Below are positions 1 to 8,418 of a stretch of 46,909 nucleotides of DNA, piece by piece. Origin of the DNA: Candidatus Zixiibacteriota bacterium (GTDB lineage Bacteria > Zixibacteria > MSB-5A5 > UBA10806); assembly GCA_024641335.1 (NCBI GenBank), contig JAHEDG010000001.1, forward strand, positions 1-46,909. Reading direction: 5' to 3'. Each line of letters begins with the position of its first letter. Positions within the stretch are counted from its first letter, which is position 1. The notes beneath the pieces were generated by a model. It was not told where the DNA came from, made no database searches, and saw only the letters and a program-made list of their open reading frames with translations. The position numbers and the translations under genes were made by a program.

Positions 1-600
1 CTCCAGGTAACCGTCGAGATCCAGATCCCCGACCGCGCCTCCGCCGCCTATACTTCCATTAGCGTCATACGGCATCGGTACCGGCCAACCCGGCTTATTA
101 TTTCCGAAAATGTCTATGCAACGTAGCAGCCCTTCGTTGAAATTACCAAAAATTAATTCATATTCTCCATCATTGTCGAAGTCGGCGATATTCGGTGGGG
201 CAATGTCGGGATAGTTGATAGGAAATCCCGGAAAAACAGAGCCATCATCGTCAATAATGAAAAGCGCCGCAAAACTGCCAACAGTTATTATTTCATCAAA
301 ACCATCATGATCGATATCCAGCAGCAAAGGAGAATTATTGAATACTAAATCGGATTCAATTAGCGGCCAGCCTTCATAAAACTCTCCGCTCAAATGGAAT
401 TTATCGATTTCGCCGCGGGAAATCGTATTAAAAAATACGGCGCGATTATCCCTATTCGCCGTTAATGAGAATCTCGGGGTCTGTACGGCGCTAATCATTC
501 CGGTGGCAGTCAAATACGGCCAACCGTTTAGAGACTCAGGGGGTTGTGCCAATGAAGAAGCAGCGAGAATAGCGGTTAAGATAGCTAATCTAGTGAGCAT
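1..600 (-). CDS. FG-GAP/VCBS-repeat secreted protein (N-terminal 200 aa, cut by window edge)
   Basis: The minus strand is open from an ATG at 600 to the window edge; the C-terminus is missing. AAGGAGA lies five bases upstream of the ATG, which fixes the start. Residues 1-18 form a signal peptide (MLTRLAILTAILAASSLA, then QPPES). The rest has Asp-rich calcium-loop motifs typical of FG-GAP/VCBS propellers: LLDIDHDGFDEI, IADFDNDGEYELI, GDLDLDGYLE. The family forms seven-bladed beta-propellers on exported proteins. Repeated GWP motifs (NGWPYL, EGWPLI, PGWPVP) match the style of the FG-GAP protein at 25362. Its C-terminal module (sorting tail or dockerin) is outside the window. Function beyond an exported or surface propeller cannot be assigned. 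Confidence 0.85.
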   Translation of the reverse strand, partial: MLTRLAILTAILAASSLAQPPESLNGWPYLTATGMISAVQTPRFSLTANRDNRAVFFNTISRGEIDKFHLSGEFYEGWPLIESDLVFNNSPLLLDIDHDGFDEIITVGSFAALFIIDDDGSVFPGFPINYPDIAPPNIADFDNDGEYELIFGNFNEGLLRCIDIFGNNKPGWPVPMPYDANGSIGGGGAVGDLDLDGYLE

Positions 601-671
601 TACATTCTCCTTATATCCGAAATCAAGCGGCCGCCGGTATTTCACCGGCGACCACTCTGGTTTTATTCGAA

Positions 672-1058
672 TTAGTTTCCCCCACCGCCCGGACCGTATA
701 CGATTAAATCAACCTGTTGTCGCGAATAACCGTGCGATACCTGAACTATTTGGCTGTGATCGCATTCGGAAGCGGTCGATAAAACTACTGAAAACCGGTA
801 AGTTCCAGGCGGAAATGTTGTTTCGCCGGTATCATAACCGTCTCCCCCTGAGCGACAAATCACACCAAAGTAGGTAGGTGTTCCATCAGGCAATTGTTGT
901 ATTTGAACTCTGTCTGCGTAGGCAAATCCCGTACAATCGCAATTCTGGTAATCAATATTCCCCCAGAATCCTCCATTTTCGTTCTCATCCGCCGTCACAA
1001 TTGAACCTATAAGTGTGATGACTATCAGGTATGTCAGAAAAATTAAAGTCCGTCTCAT
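672..1058 (-). CDS. Small exported protein, function unknown
   Basis: A 128-aa protein. The longest frame starts four codons further upstream (MEDT), but that ATG lies inside the Shine-Dalgarno: GGAGG is followed by ATACA and then ATG at 1058, so MRRTLIFLTYL is the better start. Residues 1-23 are a signal peptide. The mature part is short and Cys-containing (NCDCTG, CRSGGD, ECDH), has a PPGTYRFSV stretch like a small beta-sandwich, and ends in a Gly tail (YGPGGGGN). I recognise no family. Its neighbours are exported propellers in the same orientation. No promoter is convincing. Confidence 0.7.
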   Translation of the reverse strand: MRRTLIFLTYLIVITLIGSIVTADENENGGFWGNIDYQNCDCTGFAYADRVQIQQLPDGTPTYFGVICRSGGDGYDTGETTFPPGTYRFSVVLSTASECDHSQIVQVSHGYSRQQVDLIVYGPGGGGN

Positions 1059-1264
1059 TGTATCCTCCATAGCTATTGTTCTACTGGTACAATGCCGATA
1101 ACATAAAAAAACCAGTTACGAATAAAAGCGTGGCAGGATCGCGACAATAGATGTTTGAACGATTTCCCGGGGGGGGGATTAAAAATATACATAAGACACC
1201 TGTCCTGTTTCCAGTTTATAAATTACACTTAAATTCGAAGTTGTCAATATAAATATCAAAAAGC

Positions 1265-1293
1265 AAAGGGCGGAATTATACGATCCGCCCTTT
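1265..1293 (-). terminator. Rho-independent terminator of the kelch gene
   Basis: AAAGGGCGGA (1265-1274) pairs with TCCGCCCTTT (1284-1293) across a 9-nt loop. Read on the minus strand, the 10-bp stem is followed by GCTTTTTG. It lies 20 bases beyond the stop codon of the kelch-repeat gene. Confidence 0.75.
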
Positions 1294-1313
1294 TCTATTT
1301 ACGTGGAAAATGG

Positions 1314-2642
1314 CTATTTCAGCAGGGTCATCTTGATATTTTTAATGCCGGAATCGGTTTCCAGTCTGGCGAAGTAGATTCCCGACGGCAGATCGGCGGC
1401 GTCCCAGGAGATATTATACGAGCCGGCATTTTGATTTTCATTTACCAATACCGCTACTCGTTGGCCCAAAAGATTATAAATTTTCAGCCTGACATCCCCT
1501 ATTTTCAGCAGCGAATAAGTGATGACAGTTTGGGCGTTAAAAGGATTGGGATAGCAATCAAGCAGTTCGACCGCGACCGGAAGCTCGGCGGGATCGTTGA
1601 TGGAAGTAAGCAGTTCCCAATCGAGAAAATAAACGTCCTCATAATAAGATTGGTACCTATCGGCTCCGCCGAAAATGACCGCCTTATGATTAGCGAAATT
1701 CTGTGTTACGACAGTAAATCTCCCCCTCGGGCTGGGGATATCTCCGGCTGGTATCAGTTGATTATATTGCATGGAGCCTAAGTTGATCTCCCAGAGATCG
1801 TTCAGGCCGGGCCCTTCGTAGGCGCTGAAGCCCCCGAAAAACAGGATTCGGGAGTGTTTCTCATCATAAATAGAAGGGGAGTAGCCTCGCGCCGTGGGAT
1901 GCGGCTGGTCCGGATGATGCTGAGTCCAGATTCCCGAAGTCAGATCGAGCGTCCATAATTCATCCATATATTCCGGGCCGGGATTATAGCCGCCGTAAAC
2001 CAGTAAAGCATTACCTTCGTTTATCAACGCCACCAGGGCTCCCTCTCTTGCCATCGGACGCGATCCATCGTAACCGAAATGATGCCAGCCTCGTTCGGCC
2101 AAATCGAATATCCAGGTATCTTCATAACGCTGAAATTCGCGTCCGCCGTATATTATCATCTGGCGGTAGGTCGGATTGAACAGGGCATACATACAACGAG
2201 TCGGAGGAGGCCAGGGGTTGGAATGGCTGATATTCTCCCAGAGCAGGGTATTCAGATTCAGGATCCAGACTTCGTTGATGATATTTCCGCCCGGGTAGGT
2301 TACTCCGCCGAATACGACCATAGCGGTATCGACCGGATCATAAATAGCGGCGTGGGAGCGCAGAACATTGGGCCCGCTATTGCCGGCGTGCAGTTCTGTC
2401 CATTCGAGGGTGATTTCATCGAATGCCCAGATGTCGCCCAGAGTTGTCTGGTTTTCATCGCTGCCTCCGTAAATGACCATTCGCTGATGAGCCATATCGA
2501 AAATGGCTGTGTGGCAGATACGGCCGGCCGGGATCGGGTCGTTTGCCTGATAATAAGAGAATGTTTCATCTTCACCAAAGGCGCTTCCCCAAATGATAAA
2601 AGGGATCAGTAATGGCATAAGCGATACAAGCTTCTTTCCCAT
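1314..2642 (-). CDS. Secreted kelch-repeat beta-propeller with type IX-style C-terminal sorting domain
   Basis: A 442-aa protein, preferred start MGKKLVSLMP at 2642: GGAGG plus a 5-nt spacer precedes it, while the upstream in-frame ATG (MEDLM) overlaps that Shine-Dalgarno. A signal peptide (about 1-24) precedes five or six kelch blades with the pattern RxxHxAxxD...MxIYGG...DxWxFDL...W (MVIYGGSDE, MVVFGGVTY, MIIYGGREF, ALLVYGGYN, ILFFGGFSA, AVIFGGADR). The last ~80 residues hold the YPNPFN motif, an IYNLLGQRV strand, GSYNISWDA, LPSGIYFARLE and a final KMTLLK, i.e. the FlgD-like tail shared by six loci here. Kelch propellers usually bind proteins or glycans; no oxidase active site is evident. 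A surface location after tail-dependent export is inferred. Confidence 0.85.
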   Translation of the reverse strand: MGKKLVSLMPLLIPFIIWGSAFGEDETFSYYQANDPIPAGRICHTAIFDMAHQRMVIYGGSDENQTTLGDIWAFDEITLEWTELHAGNSGPNVLRSHAAIYDPVDTAMVVFGGVTYPGGNIINEVWILNLNTLLWENISHSNPWPPPTRCMYALFNPTYRQMIIYGGREFQRYEDTWIFDLAERGWHHFGYDGSRPMAREGALVALINEGNALLVYGGYNPGPEYMDELWTLDLTSGIWTQHHPDQPHPTARGYSPSIYDEKHSRILFFGGFSAYEGPGLNDLWEINLGSMQYNQLIPAGDIPSPRGRFTVVTQNFANHKAVIFGGADRYQSYYEDVYFLDWELLTSINDPAELPVAVELLDCYPNPFNAQTVITYSLLKIGDVRLKIYNLLGQRVAVLVNENQNAGSYNISWDAADLPSGIYFARLETDSGIKNIKMTLLK

Positions 2643-2795
2643 TAAATCCTCCATGCGGAGATTTCGGTTTATACTAATATCGAGACATTACAAATAGGCA
2701 ACGCTGTCTATTATCAATTATAGCCGCTAAGATCTTGAATATCAACGGAAATTCTTGAATCCCCTGATTTTTTTGAGGATTAACATAAAAATAAC

Positions 2796-2824
2796 TTGAC
2801 ACCTGCACTAATGTTCAGTATATT
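2796..2824 (+). promoter_or_regulatory. Sigma70-type promoter for the zinc-ribbon/helicase operon
   Basis: TTGACA (2796-2801), a 17-nt spacer, then TATATT (2819-2824). This is close to consensus and implies a start near 2831 and a ~100-nt leader before the zinc-ribbon gene. Confidence 0.75.
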
Positions 2825-2933
2825 GACGCCGAATTGAGATAGAGAGGGGGCTGGAATTTGATATCGTTCCGGTTAAGATATTATAGGACAACAGAATATG
2901 AGTAATAATCCGAGCAATATCAGAGGAGGTTTT

Positions 2934-3128
2934 ATGGTCAGGAAAATGGAGTACGATCTTTTTGCCACCCAAAAAAGGTGCCATTGCGGCAAATCGCTGG
3001 TTTTTGACGGCAGTTTGATGGTCTGCGTAGGGTGCTATGATGTCTTCTGCCCGAGCTGCTTCAACCGGGCGGCTACCGATGGGGGATGTTTCGCCTGCAT
3101 GGTTTGCGGCTGGAGTGCCTGCCTGTAG
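2934..3128 (+). CDS. Small multi-zinc-ribbon protein
   Basis: A 64-aa protein starting MVRKMEYDLF. AGAGGAGG lies five bases before this ATG, so it is preferred over the in-frame ATG at 2898, which has no Shine-Dalgarno. The body is dominated by cysteine pairs (CHCGK, CVGCYDVFCPSC, CFACMVCGWSAC), enough for about two structural zinc sites, as in small rubredoxin/zinc-ribbon proteins. It is the first gene after a strong promoter and ends 6 bases before the helicase start, so the two are almost certainly co-transcribed. A role as helicase accessory or nucleic-acid-binding subunit is inference from position only. Confidence 0.8.
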   Translation: MVRKMEYDLFATQKRCHCGKSLVFDGSLMVCVGCYDVFCPSCFNRAATDGGCFACMVCGWSACL

Positions 3129-3134
3129 GCTCCC

Positions 3135-5738
3135 ATGAATATCGAAAGACTCCTGAAATTCGGTCTGCCTGAAGAAGTCATCAAGGGGTGGCGGGCCGAT
3201 GGTATCAGGCATCTGCTTCCGATTCAGGCCGATTCGGTGCTGAAATTCGGGTTATTGGAAGGACGCAACCTGATTATCAGCGGCCCGGGAACGTCAGGCA
3301 AAACATTTTGCGGAGAGATGGCCGCGCTCTTTCAGGCATCGGAAAGAAAAAGGGGCGTCTACCTGACACCGCTAAAGGCGATAGCCGACGAGAAATACGA
3401 GTTATTCAGAAAACGGTATTCATCGTTAGGTTTGAAAGTGGCTGTTTCGACCGGCGATCACAATGAAAACGATAAAATGATTTCAGGTCTGAAGTTCGAT
3501 CTGCTTGTTACCATTTACGAAAAGTTCAACTCTCTTACCGGCAATGATATTTCCATTATTCGGAATTGCGGCTGTTTTATTCTGGATGAATTCCAGATAA
3601 TTTCCGATCCGGAACGCGGGATGGAGATCGAACTACTCTTAGCCAGGCTTCGGAAATTCAATCCATCGGCTCAACTGGTCATCCTGATGGGAGGAGGGTC
3701 GTCCGCTGAAATGATTGCCGATTGGCTGAAACTGCCTCTATTAGAGGAGAATCGCAGGCCTGTTGATCTTCGTCTGGGAGTGCTTCATCGGGGAACCTAT
3801 CATTTCAGAGGATTCAACGATCACTCCGAAGGGGAGGAACATTGGATCGAGAAAAGGGATACCGAATACAACGGCCCGATGAACGATCAGAGTTTCTCGG
3901 CCATTGAACATCTGGCGATCAAAGGGGAACAGATAATAGTATTCGCTTCGACCCGGAAGAACGCCATCGGGTTAGCGGAGCATCTGGCTGTCAGCCTTAA
4001 TCTGCCCGCGGCCTCGAAAAGCCTGACCTCCCTGGACGATCTTCCGCCGTCGGCGCAGAACGAATGTCTGGGTCGATGTCTGCGCGGCGGAACGGCGTTT
4101 CACCATGCCGAATTGGACAGCGAGCAGCGCAAATTGGTTGAGTCGGGTTTTTGCTCCGGCGAGATCAGGATATTAGCATCAACTACCACGCTGGCCTGGG
4201 GTGTCAATCTTCCGGCGAAAAATGTATTTATCGAGACAATGAAATACCAGGGGACGGGAATGTCCAGCGGCCGCAGCTGTTTATCTCCTCTTTCGAATAA
4301 CGATTTTCAGCAGGCGGCGGGACGGGCCGGCAGAGTGGGGATGGGAGAGAGGTTCGGCCGGGCCATTATGACAGCGTCATCGCGGTATGAGCATGAGATT
4401 CTCTGGAATAAATATGTCTATTTTCAATCCGAAGAGATTAAGTCGGGGCTGCGGCAGGAGCAGTTCCCGGATTTTATAATTCGTATTTTGGCCTGCGGCG
4501 CGGCCGATTCGCCGGACGCGGTAACTAATATTATCAACGACCTCTTTATATCTCACGGAAACGAGTCGGGAATTGATTTTAAGGGGCCGGCGGAAAAATC
4601 ATTTTCCTATCTCGAAAAAGGGGGGCTTTTAGCCCGCGATAAAACCGGCTCCGCGTTTATCACCAGTCTGGGCAAAATAGCCTCCTCCAGCGGATTTTCA
4701 TCGAGATCGATAATCAGAATAGACGAAGAGCTGGAGCGGGGTGAAGTAATCACTCCCTTGGAATGGCTCTATTTCGCTTTAGGATTGCCTGAATGGAGCA
4801 GAAGCGCGGGGTCCTTTTTTACAAGGGGTACGCGAAAATCCGAGTTGATCGGCAGAATCAACGCACTGACCGCGGGATCATTGGAGAGTTCCGCGTATAT
4901 ATCATCCTGCCTGCGTCGGGGAGGAATAAACCTGACTCCCGATAACCTGGCCGAACTCGCTTTTGCCATAGAATGGATAGAGGGGAGAGCGACCAGGGAG
5001 CTGGAGATATTTTTCGACAGGGGAGCGGGAGGCTTGAAACGGGACGCCTCCACGCTGTCGTGGATTCTGCGAATAATAAATCAGGTAATATCAATCAGGA
5101 GCTCTGACGAGGCGGGGAATAATTCGGACCGAAGCGGTTTGGCCGAACTCTCCGAGAGAACCAGGCTCGGTTTGCCGTCCGCTATGATTCCCCTGGCCCG
5201 GATTCTCGATATCGACAGGGAATTTGTGAAGAGGCTTTATGATCTGGGAATTAAATCGCCTGAAGATCTGGCCGAAACAGACTATTCGATTCTCGGAGGT
5301 ATTCTTCCAGGCGGAGTTATAGAGAGAATAAGACGGCGAAGCGCGCGATATTTTGAAATGAGAAACCGGACTGAACCTCGAGTAAAGAACAAAGAAGATA
5401 ACCGTCTGGTATTCACCGCTCAAAACCGAGGGCAGCTTAGAGAGGCTTTGATATTAGGGGAATCTGTTTTCCTTCAACCCAAGCTGTATTCCTATTTGAG
5501 AAAGCTTTGGTGGGGAACTGTCTCATCGGAGCCCTGGGTACCCAAGGAAAGCCTCGAACCGGGTTTCAATCAACCCAAGTATATCAGCAAGCTTAGAGGT
5601 ATCCTGAATGATCTGAACGGGGAGCTTCGAATAGAATCGGACGGCCGGGGCCGTTATCGGCTGGTATTACCTGAACGCGTAGACGATTCCCTTGTCGTTG
5701 GCGACGATGAGCATATCGCCGTAGATAGCGGGGGATGA
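3135..5738 (+). CDS. Superfamily 2 Ski2/Hel308-like helicase
   Basis: An 867-aa ATP-dependent helicase. Visible motifs: Q-motif-like LLPIQADSV (27-35), Walker A GPGTSGKT (50-57), motif Ia LTPLKAIADEK (~77), motif II DEFQ (151-154), FHHAELD (~322, motif IV of Ski2-like enzymes), motif V TTLAWGVNLPA (~351), motif VI QQAAGRAGRVG (~392). Motif III, normally SAT, reads GGG (LMGGGSSAEMIADWL, ~184). The C-terminal half has winged-helix and ratchet-like helical content and an HhH-like stretch (~LARILDIDREFVKRLYDLG). Hel308-type enzymes unwind lagging strands at stalled forks; Brr2/Ski2 relatives act on RNA, so the substrate is open. It follows a zinc-ribbon gene by 6 bases. Its last 24 codons lie antisense over the end of the convergent propeller lipoprotein gene. 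Confidence 0.9.
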   Translation: MNIERLLKFGLPEEVIKGWRADGIRHLLPIQADSVLKFGLLEGRNLIISGPGTSGKTFCGEMAALFQASERKRGVYLTPLKAIADEKYELFRKRYSSLGLKVAVSTGDHNENDKMISGLKFDLLVTIYEKFNSLTGNDISIIRNCGCFILDEFQIISDPERGMEIELLLARLRKFNPSAQLVILMGGGSSAEMIADWLKLPLLEENRRPVDLRLGVLHRGTYHFRGFNDHSEGEEHWIEKRDTEYNGPMNDQSFSAIEHLAIKGEQIIVFASTRKNAIGLAEHLAVSLNLPAASKSLTSLDDLPPSAQNECLGRCLRGGTAFHHAELDSEQRKLVESGFCSGEIRILASTTTLAWGVNLPAKNVFIETMKYQGTGMSSGRSCLSPLSNNDFQQAAGRAGRVGMGERFGRAIMTASSRYEHEILWNKYVYFQSEEIKSGLRQEQFPDFIIRILACGAADSPDAVTNIINDLFISHGNESGIDFKGPAEKSFSYLEKGGLLARDKTGSAFITSLGKIASSSGFSSRSIIRIDEELERGEVITPLEWLYFALGLPEWSRSAGSFFTRGTRKSELIGRINALTAGSLESSAYISSCLRRGGINLTPDNLAELAFAIEWIEGRATRELEIFFDRGAGGLKRDASTLSWILRIINQVISIRSSDEAGNNSDRSGLAELSERTRLGLPSAMIPLARILDIDREFVKRLYDLGIKSPEDLAETDYSILGGILPGGVIERIRRRSARYFEMRNRTEPRVKNKEDNRLVFTAQNRGQLREALILGESVFLQPKLYSYLRKLWWGTVSSEPWVPKESLEPGFNQPKYISKLRGILNDLNGELRIESDGRGRYRLVLPERVDDSLVVGDDEHIAVDSGG

Positions 5739-6758
5739 GGTTATAGGGAATTCCAGCGACCGTTTCCAGACCGGTTCCCCGGATTTCGAATCGAGGGCGT
5801 AAATGAAACCGTCATAAGAGCCGATATAAACGCGTTTTTTGGTGACCGCCGGCGAGGAGTAAATTATATCCCCGGTTCTGAACGACCAGATTTTTTCGCC
5901 GTTGGTTTTATCGAGGCAATATACGGTGGAATCGGAGGAACCGCAGTAGAGTCTGTTTCCGCTGATGGCGGGGGATGAGAACATGACTCCTGATGTTCGG
6001 AACTCCCAGATTTTTTCACCGGAGTTTTTATCCAGGCAGAATATCATCATATTGTTGGCGCCGAAAAATACTCTGTCGCCAACGACCGCGGGGGTACCGC
6101 TGATATCACCCTCGGCCTCGAATTTCCAGAGCGGCATGAAATTTTCAGGATTAAGAGCGTAAAAAACCGAATCCCTGCTTCCGAAGTACAGGGTTTTACT
6201 GTCGAAAGCCGCCGATCCGACTATCCAGTTGCCGGTGGGGAAAGAATGCCTCGGCGTACCTGTTCCGACCGTAATACCCATGAGCATTCCGTTGAAATCG
6301 CCGAGATACAATTCGGCGTCCGTAACCACCGGCGAAGCGTCCATAACCACTGATGATTGGAGGTCCCATTTCCTCAGGCCGGTGCCGCCGTCGAGCCTGT
6401 ATAGACGCTGCTCCCAGCTGGAGAAAAATATATCGCCGTCGAAATATGTCGGTGTGGAGAACACCTTTTTGTCTGTCTGGAATTGCCAGATGATTTCGCC
6501 GGAATTGATATCGGCGCAGGCCATGCCCCGCGCGTGCCCGTAGAATATCCGTCCTTCGGCCGCAATCGGAGATGAGGCCGAATTGGAATTCAGATCGAGT
6601 TTCCAGACCGTCTGTGGCGTATCCGACGGTCCGGGATCGAGGCTGTAGCCGGAGCGTTCGTAGTTGCCTCTGAAGGTAGACCAATTCGTTTTTTTCTGAT
6701 CGGCGGAACAGGAGACTATCAGAAGCATAATCATGATGTATACTGCTAAGCGGTTCAT
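5667..6758 (-). CDS. PQQ-like beta-propeller lipoprotein (BamB-like)
   Basis: A 363-aa protein. Residues 1-17 are a lipoprotein signal ending in the lipobox IVSC (Cys17). About seven blades follow with the PQQ/quinoprotein repeat: P..AxGRIFYG...GMACAD..SGEIIWQF, then VYCLDKTNGEKIWSFRTG and IYALDSKSGEPVWKRSLEF. No dehydrogenase catalytic residues are apparent, so this is a scaffolding propeller like BamB, which supports outer-membrane protein assembly. The start ATG overlaps the stop of the upstream TPR lipoprotein gene (ATGA), indicating translational coupling. Its 3' end overlaps the convergent helicase gene by 72 bases. A Bam role is plausible but unproven; many such paralogs exist in this group. 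Confidence 0.87.
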   Translation of the reverse strand: MNRLAVYIMIMLLIVSCSADQKKTNWSTFRGNYERSGYSLDPGPSDTPQTVWKLDLNSNSASSPIAAEGRIFYGHARGMACADINSGEIIWQFQTDKKVFSTPTYFDGDIFFSSWEQRLYRLDGGTGLRKWDLQSSVVMDASPVVTDAELYLGDFNGMLMGITVGTGTPRHSFPTGNWIVGSAAFDSKTLYFGSRDSVFYALNPENFMPLWKFEAEGDISGTPAVVGDRVFFGANNMMIFCLDKNSGEKIWEFRTSGVMFSSPAISGNRLYCGSSDSTVYCLDKTNGEKIWSFRTGDIIYSSPAVTKKRVYIGSYDGFIYALDSKSGEPVWKRSLEFPITSSPAIYGDMLIVANDKGIVYAFR

Positions 6759-8272
6759 CGTGAGATCCTCTCCAAAGAATCGATATAGGCTGCTATTCCT
6801 GTCTGCTGGGGGATATCGGGATAAAGGACCAGGAACGTCCTCAACTGCCTGGCGGCGTCTCCCGGACGATTCAGTTTATCAGTCAGGATTTCGGCCGCTT
6901 GAGGCAGAGCTGAAAAACCGGCCGGAGTTCGAGGGAATTTTCCGGCCGCCTGTGTCAATGTCTCGACCGCTTCCTCCCAGCGGTTTTGCGATACATAGCA
7001 TCGCGCCAGATAAGACATAGTCCTGGCGGCTATATCCATGCGGGCCGAATATAAATCCATCAGCCTGCGGTAATCGTTCTCGGCTTCCTCGAAGGCTCTG
7101 GCTGCTAATTCTTTTTCACCTTTTTCCTGGTAATATTCCGCTTTATGAATCGGCCCTTCCATGCCTTTATCGGAAATCGCGTAGTTGGCCCAGACATAAT
7201 CGAATTCCCCGATGGCCCTTTGCCATTTATCTTCTTTTTCGAAACACAGGGCCGTGAGATAATGCCCTTCAGCGGCTATCTCGAACGGCACTCTCTGAAC
7301 TTTTTCCAGCACGGAGAGTTCCTGACGGGCTTTTTCGTATTCTTCTCTTTTATAAAGAGTGACTCCCAGGCCCAGCATAGCGGAGGGAGCCAGGGGATGA
7401 TCAGGATAATATTTGACAAAAGCCCGATACGATTTTTCCGCTCCTTTATAGTCTTCCTGATTTTTCTGCTGGATCATGGCGATATTATACTGCACAAGCG
7501 GCGGGATCCTGCCGGTGTTCTCGTCTTTTACCAGGGATAGCGCCGCTACCGCGCTATCGGCCAGATCTCCGATCAGGAACGCCGAGGCCAGTTTGCCGAC
7601 AGCGGCATCAGCCAGCGGAGAGCCTTCGTAGGAATTGATGATATTCCAATAGTAGTCGATAGCCTTATGCACCTGACTGCGGAATTTTTCTGAGCGATCG
7701 GTGTCCTCGAGAATTTTGGCCGCGGTGAGAGGGGATTCCAAGGCGTCCAGATTGGGATTATAGACCGACAGCGCAGCGCTCAAATAGTATTGAGCAACCT
7801 GATTATATAAGGTGACGGCTTCCTGAAATCTATCCTGCCTGTAACGCGCCACCGCCTGCATGAACAAGGCGGTCTGTACCTGGTGAGGCTTGAAGCCGTA
7901 GCGTTCTATAAGACGCTGAAAATATTCGAAAGCCCGATCATAATTTCCCTGATCGATCTCCAGCAAGCCCAGGTTATAGAGAGCTAGTCCGGCCATCTGC
8001 CACGACGTCAGCAAGGGGGCGGAAGCGTTTTTTATCGAGACTGAATCGGCGGGCGGAACCGGCGCCATGGCAGTAACAGCCTCGAAAGCTCTATTGAGAT
8101 TGCTGTATTCTTCCGAATCGACCCTGCCCTCGGTAAACGAGGCTTGTTTCTTCATCCTGTTGGCGCGGTCTATCGCTTTTTCCATCTTAAACTGCTGCGA
8201 CATTTCAGTCTCGGAGCAGGATAAAAAAAGCGAAGCGGATACTATTACCAGAACAAAAAGCGAATTTCTCAA
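6755..8272 (-). CDS. TPR-repeat lipoprotein (BamD/YbgF-like organisation)
   Basis: A 505-aa protein starting at a TTG (8270-8272): GGAG lies seven bases upstream, while the nearby ATG at 8279 is out of frame. The signal peptide ends in a lipobox (LFLSC, Cys19). The mature protein is a run of TPRs (LYNLGLLEIDQGNYDRAFEYFQRLIE; AMLGLGVTLYKREEYEKARQELSVLE; LARCYVSQNRWEEAVETLTQAA), the pattern of outer-membrane lipoproteins such as BamD and YbgF. It overlaps the propeller lipoprotein gene by ATGA, so the two form one operon that probably yields an envelope-assembly or trafficking pair. A sigma70-like promoter sits just upstream. Confidence 0.85.
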   Translation of the reverse strand: MRNSLFVLVIVSASLFLSCSETEMSQQFKMEKAIDRANRMKKQASFTEGRVDSEEYSNLNRAFEAVTAMAPVPPADSVSIKNASAPLLTSWQMAGLALYNLGLLEIDQGNYDRAFEYFQRLIERYGFKPHQVQTALFMQAVARYRQDRFQEAVTLYNQVAQYYLSAALSVYNPNLDALESPLTAAKILEDTDRSEKFRSQVHKAIDYYWNIINSYEGSPLADAAVGKLASAFLIGDLADSAVAALSLVKDENTGRIPPLVQYNIAMIQQKNQEDYKGAEKSYRAFVKYYPDHPLAPSAMLGLGVTLYKREEYEKARQELSVLEKVQRVPFEIAAEGHYLTALCFEKEDKWQRAIGEFDYVWANYAISDKGMEGPIHKAEYYQEKGEKELAARAFEEAENDYRRLMDLYSARMDIAARTMSYLARCYVSQNRWEEAVETLTQAAGKFPRTPAGFSALPQAAEILTDKLNRPGDAARQLRTFLVLYPDIPQQTGIAAYIDSLERISR

Positions 8273-8298
8273 ATTTCATCTCCGATCAAATACCCGGA

Positions 8299-8327
8299 AT
8301 TCTATCGAATATGGAAAATAAAAGCAA
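8299..8327 (-). promoter_or_regulatory. Promoter of the TPR/propeller lipoprotein operon
   Basis: Read on the minus strand: TTGCTT (8327-8322), a 17-nt spacer, TAGAAT (8304-8299). It lies 27 bases upstream of the TTG start codon. Confidence 0.5.
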
Positions 8328-8383
8328 GATAAATGATAAGAGAAGAAATATGTAGAGGCGAAATGATCTCGTAATTATAATCT

Positions 8384-8406
8384 GGGGCCGGAATAAAACC
8401 GGCCCC
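8384..8406 (-). terminator. GC-rich hairpin, probable terminator of the LVIVD gene
   Basis: GGGGCCGG (8384-8391) and CCGGCCCC (8399-8406) form an 8-bp stem with a 7-nt loop, 13 bases beyond the stop. The downstream minus-strand sequence (AGATTATAATTAC) is AT-rich but not a clean U-run. Confidence 0.5.
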
Positions 8407-8418
8407 GATAATCAGAAG

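Noticed and set aside
1169-1177. Run of nine G between the kelch gene and the small exported protein, possible phase-variation tract
   Set aside because: It lies more than 100 bases upstream of the nearest start and outside a recognisable promoter; a sequencing artefact or chance tract is as likely.
2808-3212. 134-aa minus-strand frame over the zinc-ribbon gene
   Set aside because: Opposite a strong promoter and a Cys-rich gene with a good Shine-Dalgarno; no features of its own.
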